A stretch of DNA of 64,000 bases from an uncultured Flavobacteriaceae bacterium (lineage in GTDB: Bacteria; Bacteroidota; Bacteroidia; Flavobacteriales; Flavobacteriaceae). Both the position numbers and the translations under genes were made by a program. Shown piece after piece: positions 45,475 through 54,009 of this stretch. Each line of letters begins with the position of its first letter. The stretch's first letter is position 1. Location of the stretch: the NCBI GenBank assembly GCA_938092005.1, contig CALKOU010000012.1, positions 1-64,000 on the forward strand, in the 5' to 3' direction. The notes beneath the pieces are model-generated. The model was given only the letters and a program-made list of their open reading frames with translations. It searched no databases and had not been told where the DNA came from.

Positions 45475-45981
45475 ATGAAAAACAGAAGAGATTTTTTGAA
45501 AGACGTGTGCCCAACGGTAGCCTTTGCCTTTTTTGGTTTAAGCTTTTTAGAGGCGTGTAGCAGTGGAGACGATGATGTGGAAACGACCAATCCTGGTAAC
45601 GGCGGCGGAACAGGAACAGGAACAGGAACAGGTACTGGAAGTGGAAGTGGCACCTCAAACCAAGGGTTTACTGTTAATGGCAACACCTATGCCATTGACC
45701 TAACCAACACCAACTTTAGCGCACTGTCAACTGTCGGCGGCTGGATGAATGGCAAAAATCTAGGGATTGCTGCCTTGTTTCTAAGAGTTTCATCATCTGA
45801 AATAAAGGCATACACTAATGTATGCCCACATCAAGCGGCTGATAACAGATGGGAGCTTGTAAATGGTGATACTTTTAAGTGCAATCAGCACGGAAGAAGC
45901 TTTAGTGCGAATTGCAATAGTGCTTTATCATGTTATACTTCAACACTAAATGGTGACAGCTTAAACGTAACGATTGGCTAG
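45475..45981 (+). CDS. Rieske [2Fe-2S] lipoprotein with Tat-type signal
   Basis: A 168-residue exported electron-transfer-type protein. The start MKNRRDFLKDVCPTVAFAFFG contains a twin-arginine motif (RRDFLK) and then lipobox LEAC. A Gly/Thr/Ser linker (about 40-62) encoded by repeated GGAACA units leads to a Rieske domain with cluster ligands in VCPHQAA (C-x-H) and KCNQHGRSF (C-x2-H), plus the bridging Cys pair of the soluble type. Tat export fits a cofactor inserted before transport. ATG 45475 is chosen over an upstream frame without conserved sequence. The partner is unknown. Confidence 0.85.
   Translation: MKNRRDFLKDVCPTVAFAFFGLSFLEACSSGDDDVETTNPGNGGGTGTGTGTGTGSGSGTSNQGFTVNGNTYAIDLTNTNFSALSTVGGWMNGKNLGIAALFLRVSSSEIKAYTNVCPHQAADNRWELVNGDTFKCNQHGRSFSANCNSALSCYTSTLNGDSLNVTIG
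45607..45636 (+). repeat. GGAACA hexanucleotide microsatellite
   Basis: Four near-perfect GGAACA units, followed by GGTACT, encode the Gly-Thr linker of the Rieske lipoprotein. Slippage would change linker length in steps of two residues without shifting the frame. Confidence 0.7.
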
Positions 45982-46071
45982 AAGCCTTGTTAGGAATTAC
46001 CCCAAAAGGGCATAAACTTCGATTCGATGCTACGCATCTGGTGCTAAAGCACCGCTGTCGAGACTACAAGT

Positions 46072-46142
46072 AGCCTCGCCAGGAATCGAACCTGGATCTA
46101 AAGTTTAGGAAACTTCTATTCTATCCGTTGAACTACGAGGCT
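46072..46142 (-). tRNA. tRNA-Arg (anticodon CCT)
   Basis: On the minus strand a 71-base cloverleaf forms: acceptor AGCCTCG/CGAGGCT (7 bp), anticodon stem GAAGT/ACTTT with loop TTCCTAA (anticodon CCT) and T-arm CCAGG-TTCGATT-CCTGG. CCA is not encoded. Its 5' end overlaps the last codons and stop of cruF. Confidence 0.93.
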
Positions 46143-46792
46143 AATTGAATAAGGCTAAAAATACCAAAAAAGAAAAATTGTACCAATACAAGATGAAACG
46201 AAAAGACACGGTCTTTGATTTTAATTTGTGTTTGATACACCCACTGTATGGGAAAGGCAACCAAAAACCAACCTATATAATTAGACAAAGGAGCCGTTAC
46301 GTTGGCAAATTCCCAATAATCAAATTTTGGCGCAACAGGCTCAATAACCAAATCAATAAGCACCATTAAAAAGGCGCCAAAAGCTGCTGCCTTAATCGCA
46401 GACTGGTTAAAAAATATAGCTCCTGCGGCCCCCGTGATAAAAGTTAACATCACCCAATTGGCACCAATAAGCAAAGGAACACCACCTACTTTAATGCCTA
46501 GATTGTTGCCATAGGCGTACTCCCCAAAAATAAGCCCATAATTAACCCCTAGCAACTCAACGGTCATGCCTACTATAAAAGCAGTACCAGCTGCCAAAGC
46601 AACCCCCTTATCCATTTGAGGCTGATTGATAAAGAGCAACACAAACGTAGCAAACAGGTTAATAGGCGTGGTTTCTAAAAACAGTTCGCGGTCAATAAAT
46701 AATATACCGAAAAGACCAGAAATATGAAATAGCCAAATAAGCCCAACCGAAATCTTTGCAGTTCCCGTTACTGGTATAAGATAATCTCTCAT
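46133..46792 (-). CDS. cruF: Carotenoid 1,2-hydratase CruF-type
   Basis: Membrane protein that hydrates the psi end of an acyclic or monocyclic carotenoid, giving a 1-hydroxy group. The 219 residues contain about seven hydrophobic helices; NYGLIFGEYAYGNNLG and KVGGVPLLIGANWVMLTF are conserved in the CruF/DUF422 family. It overlaps crtD by 4 bases and is the last gene of the operon. The final codons (Leu-Ala-Ser-stop) are read from the acceptor-stem DNA of the tRNA-Arg gene, so the two genes overlap by 10 bases. Confidence 0.88.
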   Translation of the reverse strand: MRDYLIPVTGTAKISVGLIWLFHISGLFGILFIDRELFLETTPINLFATFVLLFINQPQMDKGVALAAGTAFIVGMTVELLGVNYGLIFGEYAYGNNLGIKVGGVPLLIGANWVMLTFITGAAGAIFFNQSAIKAAAFGAFLMVLIDLVIEPVAPKFDYWEFANVTAPLSNYIGWFLVAFPIQWVYQTQIKIKDRVFSFHLVLVQFFFFGIFSLIQLAS

Positions 46793-48255
46793 GGCGTTGG
46801 TATTAAGTCAGCTACTATTTTTGCGGATAACAAACATAAGGGAATCCCGCCGCCTGGATGTACACTCCCGCCACAAAAATAAAGGTTTGCCAATTCACGA
46901 GAAAAATTAGGGTGGCGCAAAAAAGCAGCCATCTTATCGTTTGAAGACGCTCCATATAGTGCTCCTAAATGGGATTGCGTGCGCGCTTCAATAATATCGG
47001 GGGTCATGATCCACTCTTCTTCAATCAACGAGGCAATATCAGCGTCTAGTATTCGGTTTAGTTTGGCAATAACCCACTGGCGTAACTCTTGCGCTAGTTG
47101 TTCCCATTCTTGTCCTTTGTCGTGTGGTGCGTTAATCATCACAAACCAGTTTTCTTTACCTTCAGGTGCATCAGCAGGTACGTCTTTGGAAGTAATATTT
47201 ACATAAACTGTAGGGTCACCAAAAAGAGTTTTGCTCTTAAAAATAGCATGAAACTCTGCCTTATAATCTTCTGAAAAAAAGATGTTGTGTAAATCAAGTT
47301 GTGGAAAAGAAGCTCCCATGCCCCAATAAAAAATCACAGCAGAACTTGAACGTTCTTGCGCCAATATCTTTTTTGGCTGTTTTTGATTGGGTAGTAACTT
47401 CTGGTAGGTAGGTACGACATCCATGTTGGATATGACCACATCGGCGCGATGTTCGATTTTGTTAACTTGAACACCTACCGCCTTTTTGTTTTCAACGATA
47501 ATTTTATCAACGCTACTACTTAAATGAAACATAACCCCCTGGCGCTTGGCGAGTTCATATAAGGATTGGCTGATGTCACCCATCCCTTTTGTGGGAATGT
47601 AAGTGCCGTAATGTTGCTCCAAGTGCTGCACAAGCGTCATCATACCTGGTGTTTGGTATGGATTGGAGCCATTGTATGTGGCAAATCGGTTATAGAATTG
47701 AACCAAATGGGGTTCTTTTAGCTGGGTTTGATTAACACTGTTTAATGAAGTGTCTATTTCAAACGAGAAATAATTTGCAATCCCTACGAGTGTTTCTTTT
47801 CTTAGATAGGTTTGCCATTTGTGCAACGAGCGTTCCAAAAACAAAGGTCGGGTACGGTCAAATTTGTTCTTTGCTTTTCCCAAATAACGGGTTAGGGTTT
47901 TGGCAGGAACTGCAAGTTTTTCTTCTACTTCTTGAACAAAGCGGTTGGTGTCGCCATAGGCCGTGAGCGTTTTGCCATCTTCCCAAAAATAGGTACATGC
48001 AATGTCTTTGCGTTTATACAGAAAGTGATCCGCTGGGGTTTCTTCACATAATTCAAAAAGAGCATCTACAAATTGTGGCATGGTAAACAAGGAAGGGCCT
48101 GCGTCAAAACGATAGTCTCCTAAGGTAAACGTAGACAGCTTTCCACCAATGTAGTCATTGGCTTCAAAAACCTCAACGGTGTAGCCTTTTTTTGCCAATC
48201 GAATCGCCGTTGCCAATCCGCCAACACCAGCGCCAATAAGTATTGCTTTAGCCAT
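46789..48255 (-). CDS. crtD: 1-hydroxycarotenoid 3,4-desaturase, CrtD-like
   Basis: FAD-dependent desaturase of the CrtI family, 488 residues. The dinucleotide-binding motif AILIGAGVGGLATAIRLA opens the protein, and the C-terminal FAD signature appears as LYFCGGSVHPGGGIPLCLLSA. Because a separate, more typical phytoene desaturase occurs at 52294 and this gene is locked to cruF (4-base overlap) and a crtA-like gene (8-base overlap), a CrtD role introducing the 3,4 double bond next to the 1-hydroxy group is more likely than phytoene desaturation. Confidence 0.82.
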   Translation of the reverse strand: MAKAILIGAGVGGLATAIRLAKKGYTVEVFEANDYIGGKLSTFTLGDYRFDAGPSLFTMPQFVDALFELCEETPADHFLYKRKDIACTYFWEDGKTLTAYGDTNRFVQEVEEKLAVPAKTLTRYLGKAKNKFDRTRPLFLERSLHKWQTYLRKETLVGIANYFSFEIDTSLNSVNQTQLKEPHLVQFYNRFATYNGSNPYQTPGMMTLVQHLEQHYGTYIPTKGMGDISQSLYELAKRQGVMFHLSSSVDKIIVENKKAVGVQVNKIEHRADVVISNMDVVPTYQKLLPNQKQPKKILAQERSSSAVIFYWGMGASFPQLDLHNIFFSEDYKAEFHAIFKSKTLFGDPTVYVNITSKDVPADAPEGKENWFVMINAPHDKGQEWEQLAQELRQWVIAKLNRILDADIASLIEEEWIMTPDIIEARTQSHLGALYGASSNDKMAAFLRHPNFSRELANLYFCGGSVHPGGGIPLCLLSAKIVADLIPTP

Positions 48256-48922
48256 TGTTCAAAGTTAATGGACGCACAGCAAAGCGCGCAAATAAATCTT
48301 CTTTATACCAATTGCGTTGGCGTGTTTTTTTTACAATGGCTGCGTGATGCGAACTTTTGTAGGCAAAGTCTTTTACCTCTGCTAAGCTGTTCCACAAACT
48401 AAAGGTAGCTTGTTGCACCAAAGGCCATTCGCCAACGCCTTTATACCACAATACACCTTTAGCATTTTGTATGGCTTTGGAAGCAGCAGGAACAGCGCGC
48501 CAAAACTCCAACAGTCTGCTTGGGCGTAAAGTAGCGCGGGTGATAATGCCAATTTTTTCGTCATCGTGCAAGGCTCTTTTTTCAGCCACAAACGGATTTG
48601 TTTTTCCCCAAAGACCGTGACTATGAAGGGTGTGCAGAGAAAAATGCTTTTGCGTCTGCGACATGTTATTATAGGTTTGCATTAAGGTGCTTTCGGTCAA
48701 AAAAGCAGTTGCTGCTTCTTTTGTATCCCATATGGTAAGAAGTGCATACGTTGAAAAATCTGGCCATAAGCTAAAGCCTGTTCCAGCACCTGTACCGAGC
48801 GTCTTAAAAAACTGAATGCCCTGCTGTTGGTGCAGTTTTGGAATGGCACGCTGCATTTGGGTAAATGCCCAAAACTTGTTTTTGGTGTATGAAAAAAAGC
48901 TTAAAACAACTTGTTGTGCCAT
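48248..48922 (-). CDS. CrtA-like carotenoid oxygenase (probable 2-hydroxylase)
   Basis: A 224-residue protein of the spheroidene monooxygenase (CrtA) family, with conserved LGTGAGTGFSLWPDFSTYALLTIWD (shown in part) near residue 42 and ATLRPSRLLEFWRAVP near 130. A CrtA relative from a marine Flavobacterium has been described as a carotenoid 2-hydroxylase in myxol synthesis, and the cruF-crtD context here supports the same step. It is the first gene of the operon; a near-match -7 box (TATATTTA on the minus strand, 48926-48933) lies upstream. Confidence 0.8.
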   Translation of the reverse strand: MAQQVVLSFFSYTKNKFWAFTQMQRAIPKLHQQQGIQFFKTLGTGAGTGFSLWPDFSTYALLTIWDTKEAATAFLTESTLMQTYNNMSQTQKHFSLHTLHSHGLWGKTNPFVAEKRALHDDEKIGIITRATLRPSRLLEFWRAVPAASKAIQNAKGVLWYKGVGEWPLVQQATFSLWNSLAEVKDFAYKSSHHAAIVKKTRQRNWYKEDLFARFAVRPLTLNNG

Positions 48923-48996
48923 GTGTTAAATATAGGGGTATTGGTACAATATTTTATATCCCTACGCAAATGGGTTGTTAAGCATGTTTAGTCTTT

Positions 48997-49004
48997 TATC
49001 TTTG
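48997..49004 (+). promoter_or_regulatory. -7 box of the gene at 49020
   Basis: TATCTTTG is an exact TAnnTTTG match ending 15 bases before ATG 49020. It supports that start over an in-frame ATG at 48975. Confidence 0.55.
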
Positions 49005-49019
49005 CTGAAAATATTTTGG

Positions 49020-49844
49020 ATGAAAACCATAGTCTTCAAACCGTTAGTAACCTCCCTTTTGATCTCCTTTTCAACGGTTGCTCAACATGTTGTTGAAAAA
49101 CACAACTTACCAAAAGTGCTTGAAGAAACTTCTGGGCTTGCTATTCATAACGACACCCTTTGGACGCTAAATGATTCTGGAAACGAAGCAACGCTCTACG
49201 CCATTAGTAACAAAGGAAAACTCCTTGACAAAAGAGTGACCACAAATACCAATATTGATTGGGAAGATTTGGCAAACGCGAACGGCACCTTGATTGTTGC
49301 CGACATGGGAAACAATTTTGGTACGCGAAAAAATTTAAATGTATTAGAAATTGATCTGAGTAATAACAACGCAACAACACTAGATTCGATTCCTTTTCAC
49401 TATCCTGAACAAGATAATTTTGGCTTCCAACAAGCCACCTCTTTTGACGCTGAAGGCATCATCTACATCGAAGATCAACTGGTGGTGTTTACCAAAAATA
49501 GAAGTACGTTAACTACTGAACTATATGTAGTTTCAAAAGCTACAGAAGCCGCTAAAAAAATTGGCTCCTTGCCAGTTGGGGCGCTCATTACGGGTGCTGA
49601 CTACCAGCAAGAAAGTAAAACGCTTGCCTTAACAGGCTATAATAAAAACAAAAAGCAATACGTATATATCATGCATGACTTTAGTCTATCGACCATTGCT
49701 GATGAGCATATTAAACAATACGAACTTGATTTTATGGGTGCCCAAATTGAGGCCATTGCTATTATTGATCCCAATACCTTTTGGATTACTTCTGAAGAAA
49801 CACGAAAGTACAACGCCTTTTTAGCTAAGATTAGTATAAAGTGA
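49020..49844 (+). CDS. Secreted hypothetical protein, propeller-like
   Basis: A 274-residue exported protein (signal peptide MKTIVFKPLVTSLLISFSTVAQ minus its last residues). The mature part has repeated short hydrophobic strands and motifs such as LEETSGLAIHNDTLWTLNDSGN and IVADMGNNFGTRK, suggesting a beta-propeller. No catalytic motif is recognised. The next gene begins with a GTG overlapping its TGA stop, so the two are translationally coupled. The function is unknown. Confidence 0.65.
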   Translation: MKTIVFKPLVTSLLISFSTVAQHVVEKHNLPKVLEETSGLAIHNDTLWTLNDSGNEATLYAISNKGKLLDKRVTTNTNIDWEDLANANGTLIVADMGNNFGTRKNLNVLEIDLSNNNATTLDSIPFHYPEQDNFGFQQATSFDAEGIIYIEDQLVVFTKNRSTLTTELYVVSKATEAAKKIGSLPVGALITGADYQQESKTLALTGYNKNKKQYVYIMHDFSLSTIADEHIKQYELDFMGAQIEAIAIIDPNTFWITSEETRKYNAFLAKISIK

Positions 49845-50347
49845 GTGCTATTGACCTTACCGCTTATTTAATGCAAGGGATCAAAAACGAAAAGGTGGTC
49901 CTTGAGCCCCTTTTAAAAGCCTATACTGCTGACGAATTAGCCACAAAGCTTCTCTCATATATTGGTAAAGACAATACCTTTTGCTCCTTTAAAGCTGCAG
50001 ATGCGTTGAATCAACTTATTAAGCTCAACCATGTTGCCATTGATGGTTTTAAGGCAGCGCTTATTGCGTTACTTCAACAAAACCCAAAAGACCTTCCCTT
50101 TCAATTTCCGCTTTTTATTGGCAAGTTAACGTTAGATCAAAAAGCACTAGGGTTTGTTTGGACTATATTATCGGGTTGGGTTGCGCAACACCATGCTTCA
50201 CGTATTTTTAGGGTAAACTGCTTACAAGCATTGCACGACCTCAAAACCCCTGCCCTACAAGAAGACTACGATCTCATTGTAGCAAGTTTGGCACGCGTCC
50301 CAATTGCTTCGCTTCAAGCAAGGATACGTATCTTAGCCAAAAAATAA
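49841..50347 (+). CDS. Hypothetical helical-repeat protein
   Basis: A 168-residue cytoplasmic protein beginning with GTG at 49841, overlapping the previous stop (GTGA). The sequence is mostly alpha-helical with HEAT-like spacing (CSFKAADALNQLIKLNHVAIDG; CLQALHDLKTPALQEDYD). No catalytic residues or family are recognised. It lies between a secreted protein gene and an FMN reductase gene (4 bases to the latter), in an apparent three-gene operon. Confidence 0.6.
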   Translation: MSAIDLTAYLMQGIKNEKVVLEPLLKAYTADELATKLLSYIGKDNTFCSFKAADALNQLIKLNHVAIDGFKAALIALLQQNPKDLPFQFPLFIGKLTLDQKALGFVWTILSGWVAQHHASRIFRVNCLQALHDLKTPALQEDYDLIVASLARVPIASLQARIRILAKK

Positions 50348-50351
50348 AGCT

Positions 50352-50882
50352 ATGCCTGATATTGTTGCTTTTGGCGCAAGTTCGAGTCAAAACTCCATTA
50401 ACCGAAAATTAGCGCATTTTGCTGCGCAAAACGTTCCCAACGCCACCGTCAATCTCTTAGATTTAAACGATTTTGAGATGCCGCTATACAGCACTGATCG
50501 TGAAAAAGAAGGCATTCCAGAGAAGGCACTTGCCTTCAAAGCTGCGCTAAACGCCAGTGATGGCATTATCATTTCGTTTGCCGAACACAATGGTGCTTAT
50601 ACCACGGCTTTTAAAAATATTTTTGATTGGATTTCTAGATTGGAAAAACCGATTTGGTGCGGTAAACCCCTGTTTTTACTAGCCACCTCAACAGGGGCGC
50701 GAGGAGCTATAACCGTTTTAGAACTTGCTCACTTACGACTGTCTCGTGACAATCCTCACATTCCCATCTTTTCGTTGCCTTCATTTAATGAAAATTTTGA
50801 TGATAGCGAAGGCATTACGAACACAGAACTTCAAGCTGGTTTTGATACGGCTCTATCCGCTTTTGTGTCGCAACTAAGCTAA
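50352..50882 (+). CDS. NADPH-dependent FMN reductase-like flavoprotein
   Basis: Flavodoxin-fold oxidoreductase of 176 residues. The FMN phosphate-binding loop is FGASSSQNSINRKLA (about 5-19) and the second loop ISFAEHNGAYTTAFKNIFDWISR (in part, about 76-90) is the family signature. It probably reduces quinones or free flavin with NADPH; the substrate is not evident. It is the last gene of the 49020-50882 operon, and its 3' end overlaps the convergent HMA-MauE gene by 9 bases. Confidence 0.85.
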   Translation: MPDIVAFGASSSQNSINRKLAHFAAQNVPNATVNLLDLNDFEMPLYSTDREKEGIPEKALAFKAALNASDGIIISFAEHNGAYTTAFKNIFDWISRLEKPIWCGKPLFLLATSTGARGAITVLELAHLRLSRDNPHIPIFSLPSFNENFDDSEGITNTELQAGFDTALSAFVSQLS

Positions 50883-51560
50883 AAGGCTCCCTGCCATTAC
50901 CAACATAATGGCATTTTCAATAAACGTGGCTTCGGTCATGGGGAGGTTAAGTACGCTACCCAAACAGGCGCATTGGATGTTTTGCTTTTGTAAAAGTGAT
51001 TTTACCACACCTATGGTAGTCACACCGAGGATTGCGATTGTGGCAATTAATAGCACACTGGGCACAATATCGCGGATATAACAAATACCGAGAAATACCT
51101 CTATAAAAGGGTATATCCATCCGTAAAAAGGCAGTGCGGCTGCAAGGGGATCGTATTTCTTAAAGCTGGCTTGGAAGCCACGTAAGTCCAAAAACTTAAA
51201 AAAAGAAAAAACAATAAAAAACATGCCCATAAAATCATGCATCATGGCAGTTCGATCAAGATGTTCTATATGAATGAGCAATAACGTTCCTATTATAAAT
51301 CCAAAAATTAAGAATAAAGGATACAGTTGTTTAACCTTAGACGGTGGTAACATGGCGTCATCCAAAAGCGCATATTTTTTGGGTAATGCTGCTAAAAGGG
51401 TATCGGCTGAAAGTGTGGTGTCGGACCAGATCAAAAGCGTGCCGTTTTTGTGGTTGGCTTCGGCTTTTGTTACGCTTTTCAATTGTTTGAGGGCATCGAC
51501 TACGGACTGTTCACAACCCGAGCAGGTCATGCCAGAAATGTGGAAGGTTTGCTTTTTCAT
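50874..51560 (-). CDS. HMA metal-binding domain fused to MauE/DoxX-like membrane domain
   Basis: A 228-residue inner-membrane protein. The N-terminal heavy-metal-associated domain (about 1-65) carries the metal-binding GMTCSGCEQSV motif. It is followed by four transmembrane helices (about 75-228) of the MauE/DoxX type, with the Cys pair QCACLGSVLNLP near residue 202. The combination suggests copper or thiol-redox handling in the membrane. ATG 51560 puts the HMA strand at the start; an upstream in-frame start at 51596 overlaps the pirin gene. The partner is unknown. Confidence 0.78.
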   Translation of the reverse strand: MKKQTFHISGMTCSGCEQSVVDALKQLKSVTKAEANHKNGTLLIWSDTTLSADTLLAALPKKYALLDDAMLPPSKVKQLYPLFLIFGFIIGTLLLIHIEHLDRTAMMHDFMGMFFIVFSFFKFLDLRGFQASFKKYDPLAAALPFYGWIYPFIEVFLGICYIRDIVPSVLLIATIAILGVTTIGVVKSLLQKQNIQCACLGSVLNLPMTEATFIENAIMLVMAGSLLA

Positions 51561-51570
51561 TTGGGTGGGT

Positions 51571-52287
51571 TTAGTGCACCACCATTGGCACTTCAATCAA
51601 CAGGATTTGGGCGTCTTGGTGTGCGGTTACTTCAAAGGTAGCGGTTTCTGTAATACCCAGCGCATCGCGTTTTTGTAAAAGTTGCTCCCCTATTTCCACT
51701 TCCCCTTCAATAACAAAAGCGTATACCCCATTCGCTTCTGCTTTGAGGTCGTAATAAACGGATTCCGCCTCATCTATGTCCAACATATGAAACCACGCAT
51801 TTTGATGAATCCACACCCCTTGATCGTTGGGGTAAGGAGAGAGTATTTGAAACGGCTCGTTTTTTTTATGTAAGCTGTGAATCGGGATTTGATCGTAGCG
51901 CGGCTCTACATTCCGCTTATTGGGAAAAATCCACAATTGCAGCAGATTTATTTCTTTGTCTGGATTTTTATTATACTCGCTGTGGTGAACACCCGTTCCA
52001 GCACTCATCACTTGGATTTCCCCTTCATGAATTACTTCGGTATTACCCATGCTGTCTTTGTGCTCTAAGTCGCCACGCAAAGGAATGGTGATGATTTCCA
52101 TGTTATCGTGCGGGTGAGTGCCAAAGCCCATGCCTCCTTGAATGATATCATCGTTTAGCACACGCAACGCGCCAAACTGTATGCGCTCGGGATTGAACCA
52201 GCTGGCAAAACTAAAACTGTGTTTGGCTTGAAGCCAACCATGATCGGCATGGCCACGCGAATCGGCGGGATGATAAATGGTATGCAT
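51571..52287 (-). CDS. Pirin family protein
   Basis: Cupin-fold protein of 238 residues. The metal-binding N-terminal cupin shows GFGTHPHDNMEIITIPLRG (His and His ligands, about 56-60) and AGTGVHHSEYN with a further His and Glu. Pirins of this type may oxidise flavonoids such as quercetin or act in stress responses; the physiological substrate is not clear. It sits 6 bases downstream of crtI and may be co-transcribed with it. Confidence 0.9.
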   Translation of the reverse strand: MHTIYHPADSRGHADHGWLQAKHSFSFASWFNPERIQFGALRVLNDDIIQGGMGFGTHPHDNMEIITIPLRGDLEHKDSMGNTEVIHEGEIQVMSAGTGVHHSEYNKNPDKEINLLQLWIFPNKRNVEPRYDQIPIHSLHKKNEPFQILSPYPNDQGVWIHQNAWFHMLDIDEAESVYYDLKAEANGVYAFVIEGEVEIGEQLLQKRDALGITETATFEVTAHQDAQILLIEVPMVVH

Positions 52288-52293
52288 TGTTGG

Positions 52294-53742
52294 TTATGAA
52301 ATAAAGTCAGCCACAATTTTCCCTGAAATTAGCGCTGGCGGAACGCCTGGTCCGGGTACTGTAAGTTGCCCTGTAAAATACAAATCTTCCACCGTTTTGC
52401 TTTTCATTTTAGGGCGTAAAAATGCGGTTTGTAAAAGGGTATTTGCCATGCCATAAGCATTGCCTTTGTACGAATTATACACCTCTTTAAACTCCTTAAC
52501 ACAAAAGGATTCTTCAAAAATTATATGCGATTTAACTTCTGTTTCGGTAAGCTGCTCCATACGTTTGAGCACAATATCCAAGTACTGCTGGCGGAGTTCG
52601 GGAGTATCTTCCAAATTAGGTGCAATCGGAATCAATATAAAACAAGCTTCTTTGCCTTTTGGGGCCATTGAAGGGTCGCTCTGTGAGGGTAAATTCACAT
52701 AAAATAACGGATCTTTTGGCCACTCGGGCGTATCGTAAATGCTATTGGCATGTGCGTCAAAATCCACATCAAAAAAGAGGTTGTGATGCGCCAGTGTATC
52801 GAGCTTTTTATCCAAACCAATGTAGAACAACAACGATGAGGGTGCAAACGTCTTTTTGTCCCAGTACGCTTCGCTGTAAGCGCGTTTTTCTTTGGGCAAT
52901 AAGGTTTCGGTGTGATGATAGTCTGCCCCTGAAATAACGATATCAGCGTCATAGGTGGTCTCGCCAACGCGAACGCCACAAGCCTTACCATTATCAAGTA
53001 AAATCTCGTCTACTCCTTGACTGGTTTGGTAGCGCACACCCAACGATTTTCCCAAACGTACCATACCATCCACGATTTGGTACATGCCTCCCTTAGGGTG
53101 CCAAGTACCTAGGCCAAAATCGGCATAGTTCATAAAATTATAGAACGCTGGTGTGCTTTCTGGCTTAGCGCCTAAAAACAAAACCGGAAACTGTAATAGG
53201 GAACGCAACTTGGGGTTTTTAAATTGCTTTTCTACTTGTTTGCGTATGTTGGTAAAAAACAAGCCTACTTTTTTGGCGGTTTGTGGCGTTACCAATTCCA
53301 AAGGCGAAACCCCAGGACGGTATACTAAGTCCTTAACGGCAATGTCGTAATTGTTTCGTGCTTTTTCTAAAAACCGTGTGAGTTTAGCTCCACTGCCAGG
53401 TTCGATTTCTTCAAAGCGGTTGGCTATTTTAGCAATGCTATCTTCTACTGGAAAAACATCATCCTTGCCAAATACCACTTGATAGCCCGGAGACAATCGG
53501 TCAAGTTGGTAATAGTCGGATACTTGCTTGTCAAAATCGCCAAAAAACGATTCAAACACGTCGGGCATCCAATACCAAGAGGGGCCCATGTCAAAGGTAA
53601 AGCCGTCTTTTTTAAACTGACGCGCACGACCACCTAAGGTGTCGTTTTTTTCCAATACTTGAACACTATGTCCTTTTTTGGCTAAATAGCAGGCGGCTGA
53701 AAGTGAAGAAAAGCCGGATCCGATGATGATGATATTTTTCAT
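52294..53742 (-). CDS. crtI: Phytoene desaturase
   Basis: FAD-dependent enzyme that converts phytoene to lycopene. Of 482 residues, the N-terminal Rossmann motif is IIIGSGFSSLSAACYLA, followed by GGRARQFKKDGFTFDMGPS; the C-terminal signature is LYFTGQLTVPGPGVPPALISG. It is closer to canonical CrtI than the CrtD-like protein at 46789. Phytoene synthase (crtB), often the next gene, is absent here; pirin follows instead. A -7 box lies just upstream. Confidence 0.92.
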   Translation of the reverse strand: MKNIIIIGSGFSSLSAACYLAKKGHSVQVLEKNDTLGGRARQFKKDGFTFDMGPSWYWMPDVFESFFGDFDKQVSDYYQLDRLSPGYQVVFGKDDVFPVEDSIAKIANRFEEIEPGSGAKLTRFLEKARNNYDIAVKDLVYRPGVSPLELVTPQTAKKVGLFFTNIRKQVEKQFKNPKLRSLLQFPVLFLGAKPESTPAFYNFMNYADFGLGTWHPKGGMYQIVDGMVRLGKSLGVRYQTSQGVDEILLDNGKACGVRVGETTYDADIVISGADYHHTETLLPKEKRAYSEAYWDKKTFAPSSLLFYIGLDKKLDTLAHHNLFFDVDFDAHANSIYDTPEWPKDPLFYVNLPSQSDPSMAPKGKEACFILIPIAPNLEDTPELRQQYLDIVLKRMEQLTETEVKSHIIFEESFCVKEFKEVYNSYKGNAYGMANTLLQTAFLRPKMKSKTVEDLYFTGQLTVPGPGVPPALISGKIVADFIS

Positions 53743-53750
53743 AGCCTTGC

Positions 53751-53758
53751 AAATTTAC
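53751..53758 (-). promoter_or_regulatory. -7 box of crtI
   Basis: On the minus strand TAAATTTG is an exact TAnnTTTG match, 8 bases before the crtI ATG at 53742, implying a very short or absent leader. Confidence 0.5.
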
Positions 53759-53814
53759 CATATATTTTTTTAGAACATATGAGTTGAACGTGTATCTTTA
53801 GAAAAACAATAATC

Positions 53815-54009
53815 ATGGCAACATACGCATGCAATCAATGTGGGATGTCGGTTAACGCAACTTGTGCTACATGCGACATGCCTTTAGAAAACGGTCACTT
53901 AAGTCTTGACAACGGAACTGAGGTTCAAATTTCAAAATGCCCATCTTGTGAAGGAAAAATCAAATCCCCACAATGTTGCGGAGCAGACATGAGCTGCGAA
54001 ATGCAATGA
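53815..54009 (+). CDS. Small cysteine-rich zinc-ribbon-like protein
   Basis: A 64-residue protein with eleven or so Cys, arranged as CNQC, CATC, CPSC and QCCG, suggesting one or two zinc-ribbon-type metal sites. No signal peptide. It is joined to the next gene by an ATGA overlap, and a near-match -7 box (TATCTTTA, 53793-53800) lies upstream. I do not recognise a characterised family. Confidence 0.7.
   Translation: MATYACNQCGMSVNATCATCDMPLENGHLSLDNGTEVQISKCPSCEGKIKSPQCCGADMSCEMQ

Noticed and set aside
46040-46053. Small hairpin GGTGCT-AA-AGCACC as terminator of the Rieske gene
   Set aside because: The stem is only 6 bp with a 2-base loop and no T run follows, so it was not called.
46789-48255. 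Calling this gene the main phytoene desaturase
   Set aside because: A better CrtI is at 52294, and the tight operon with cruF and the crtA-like gene favours CrtD.
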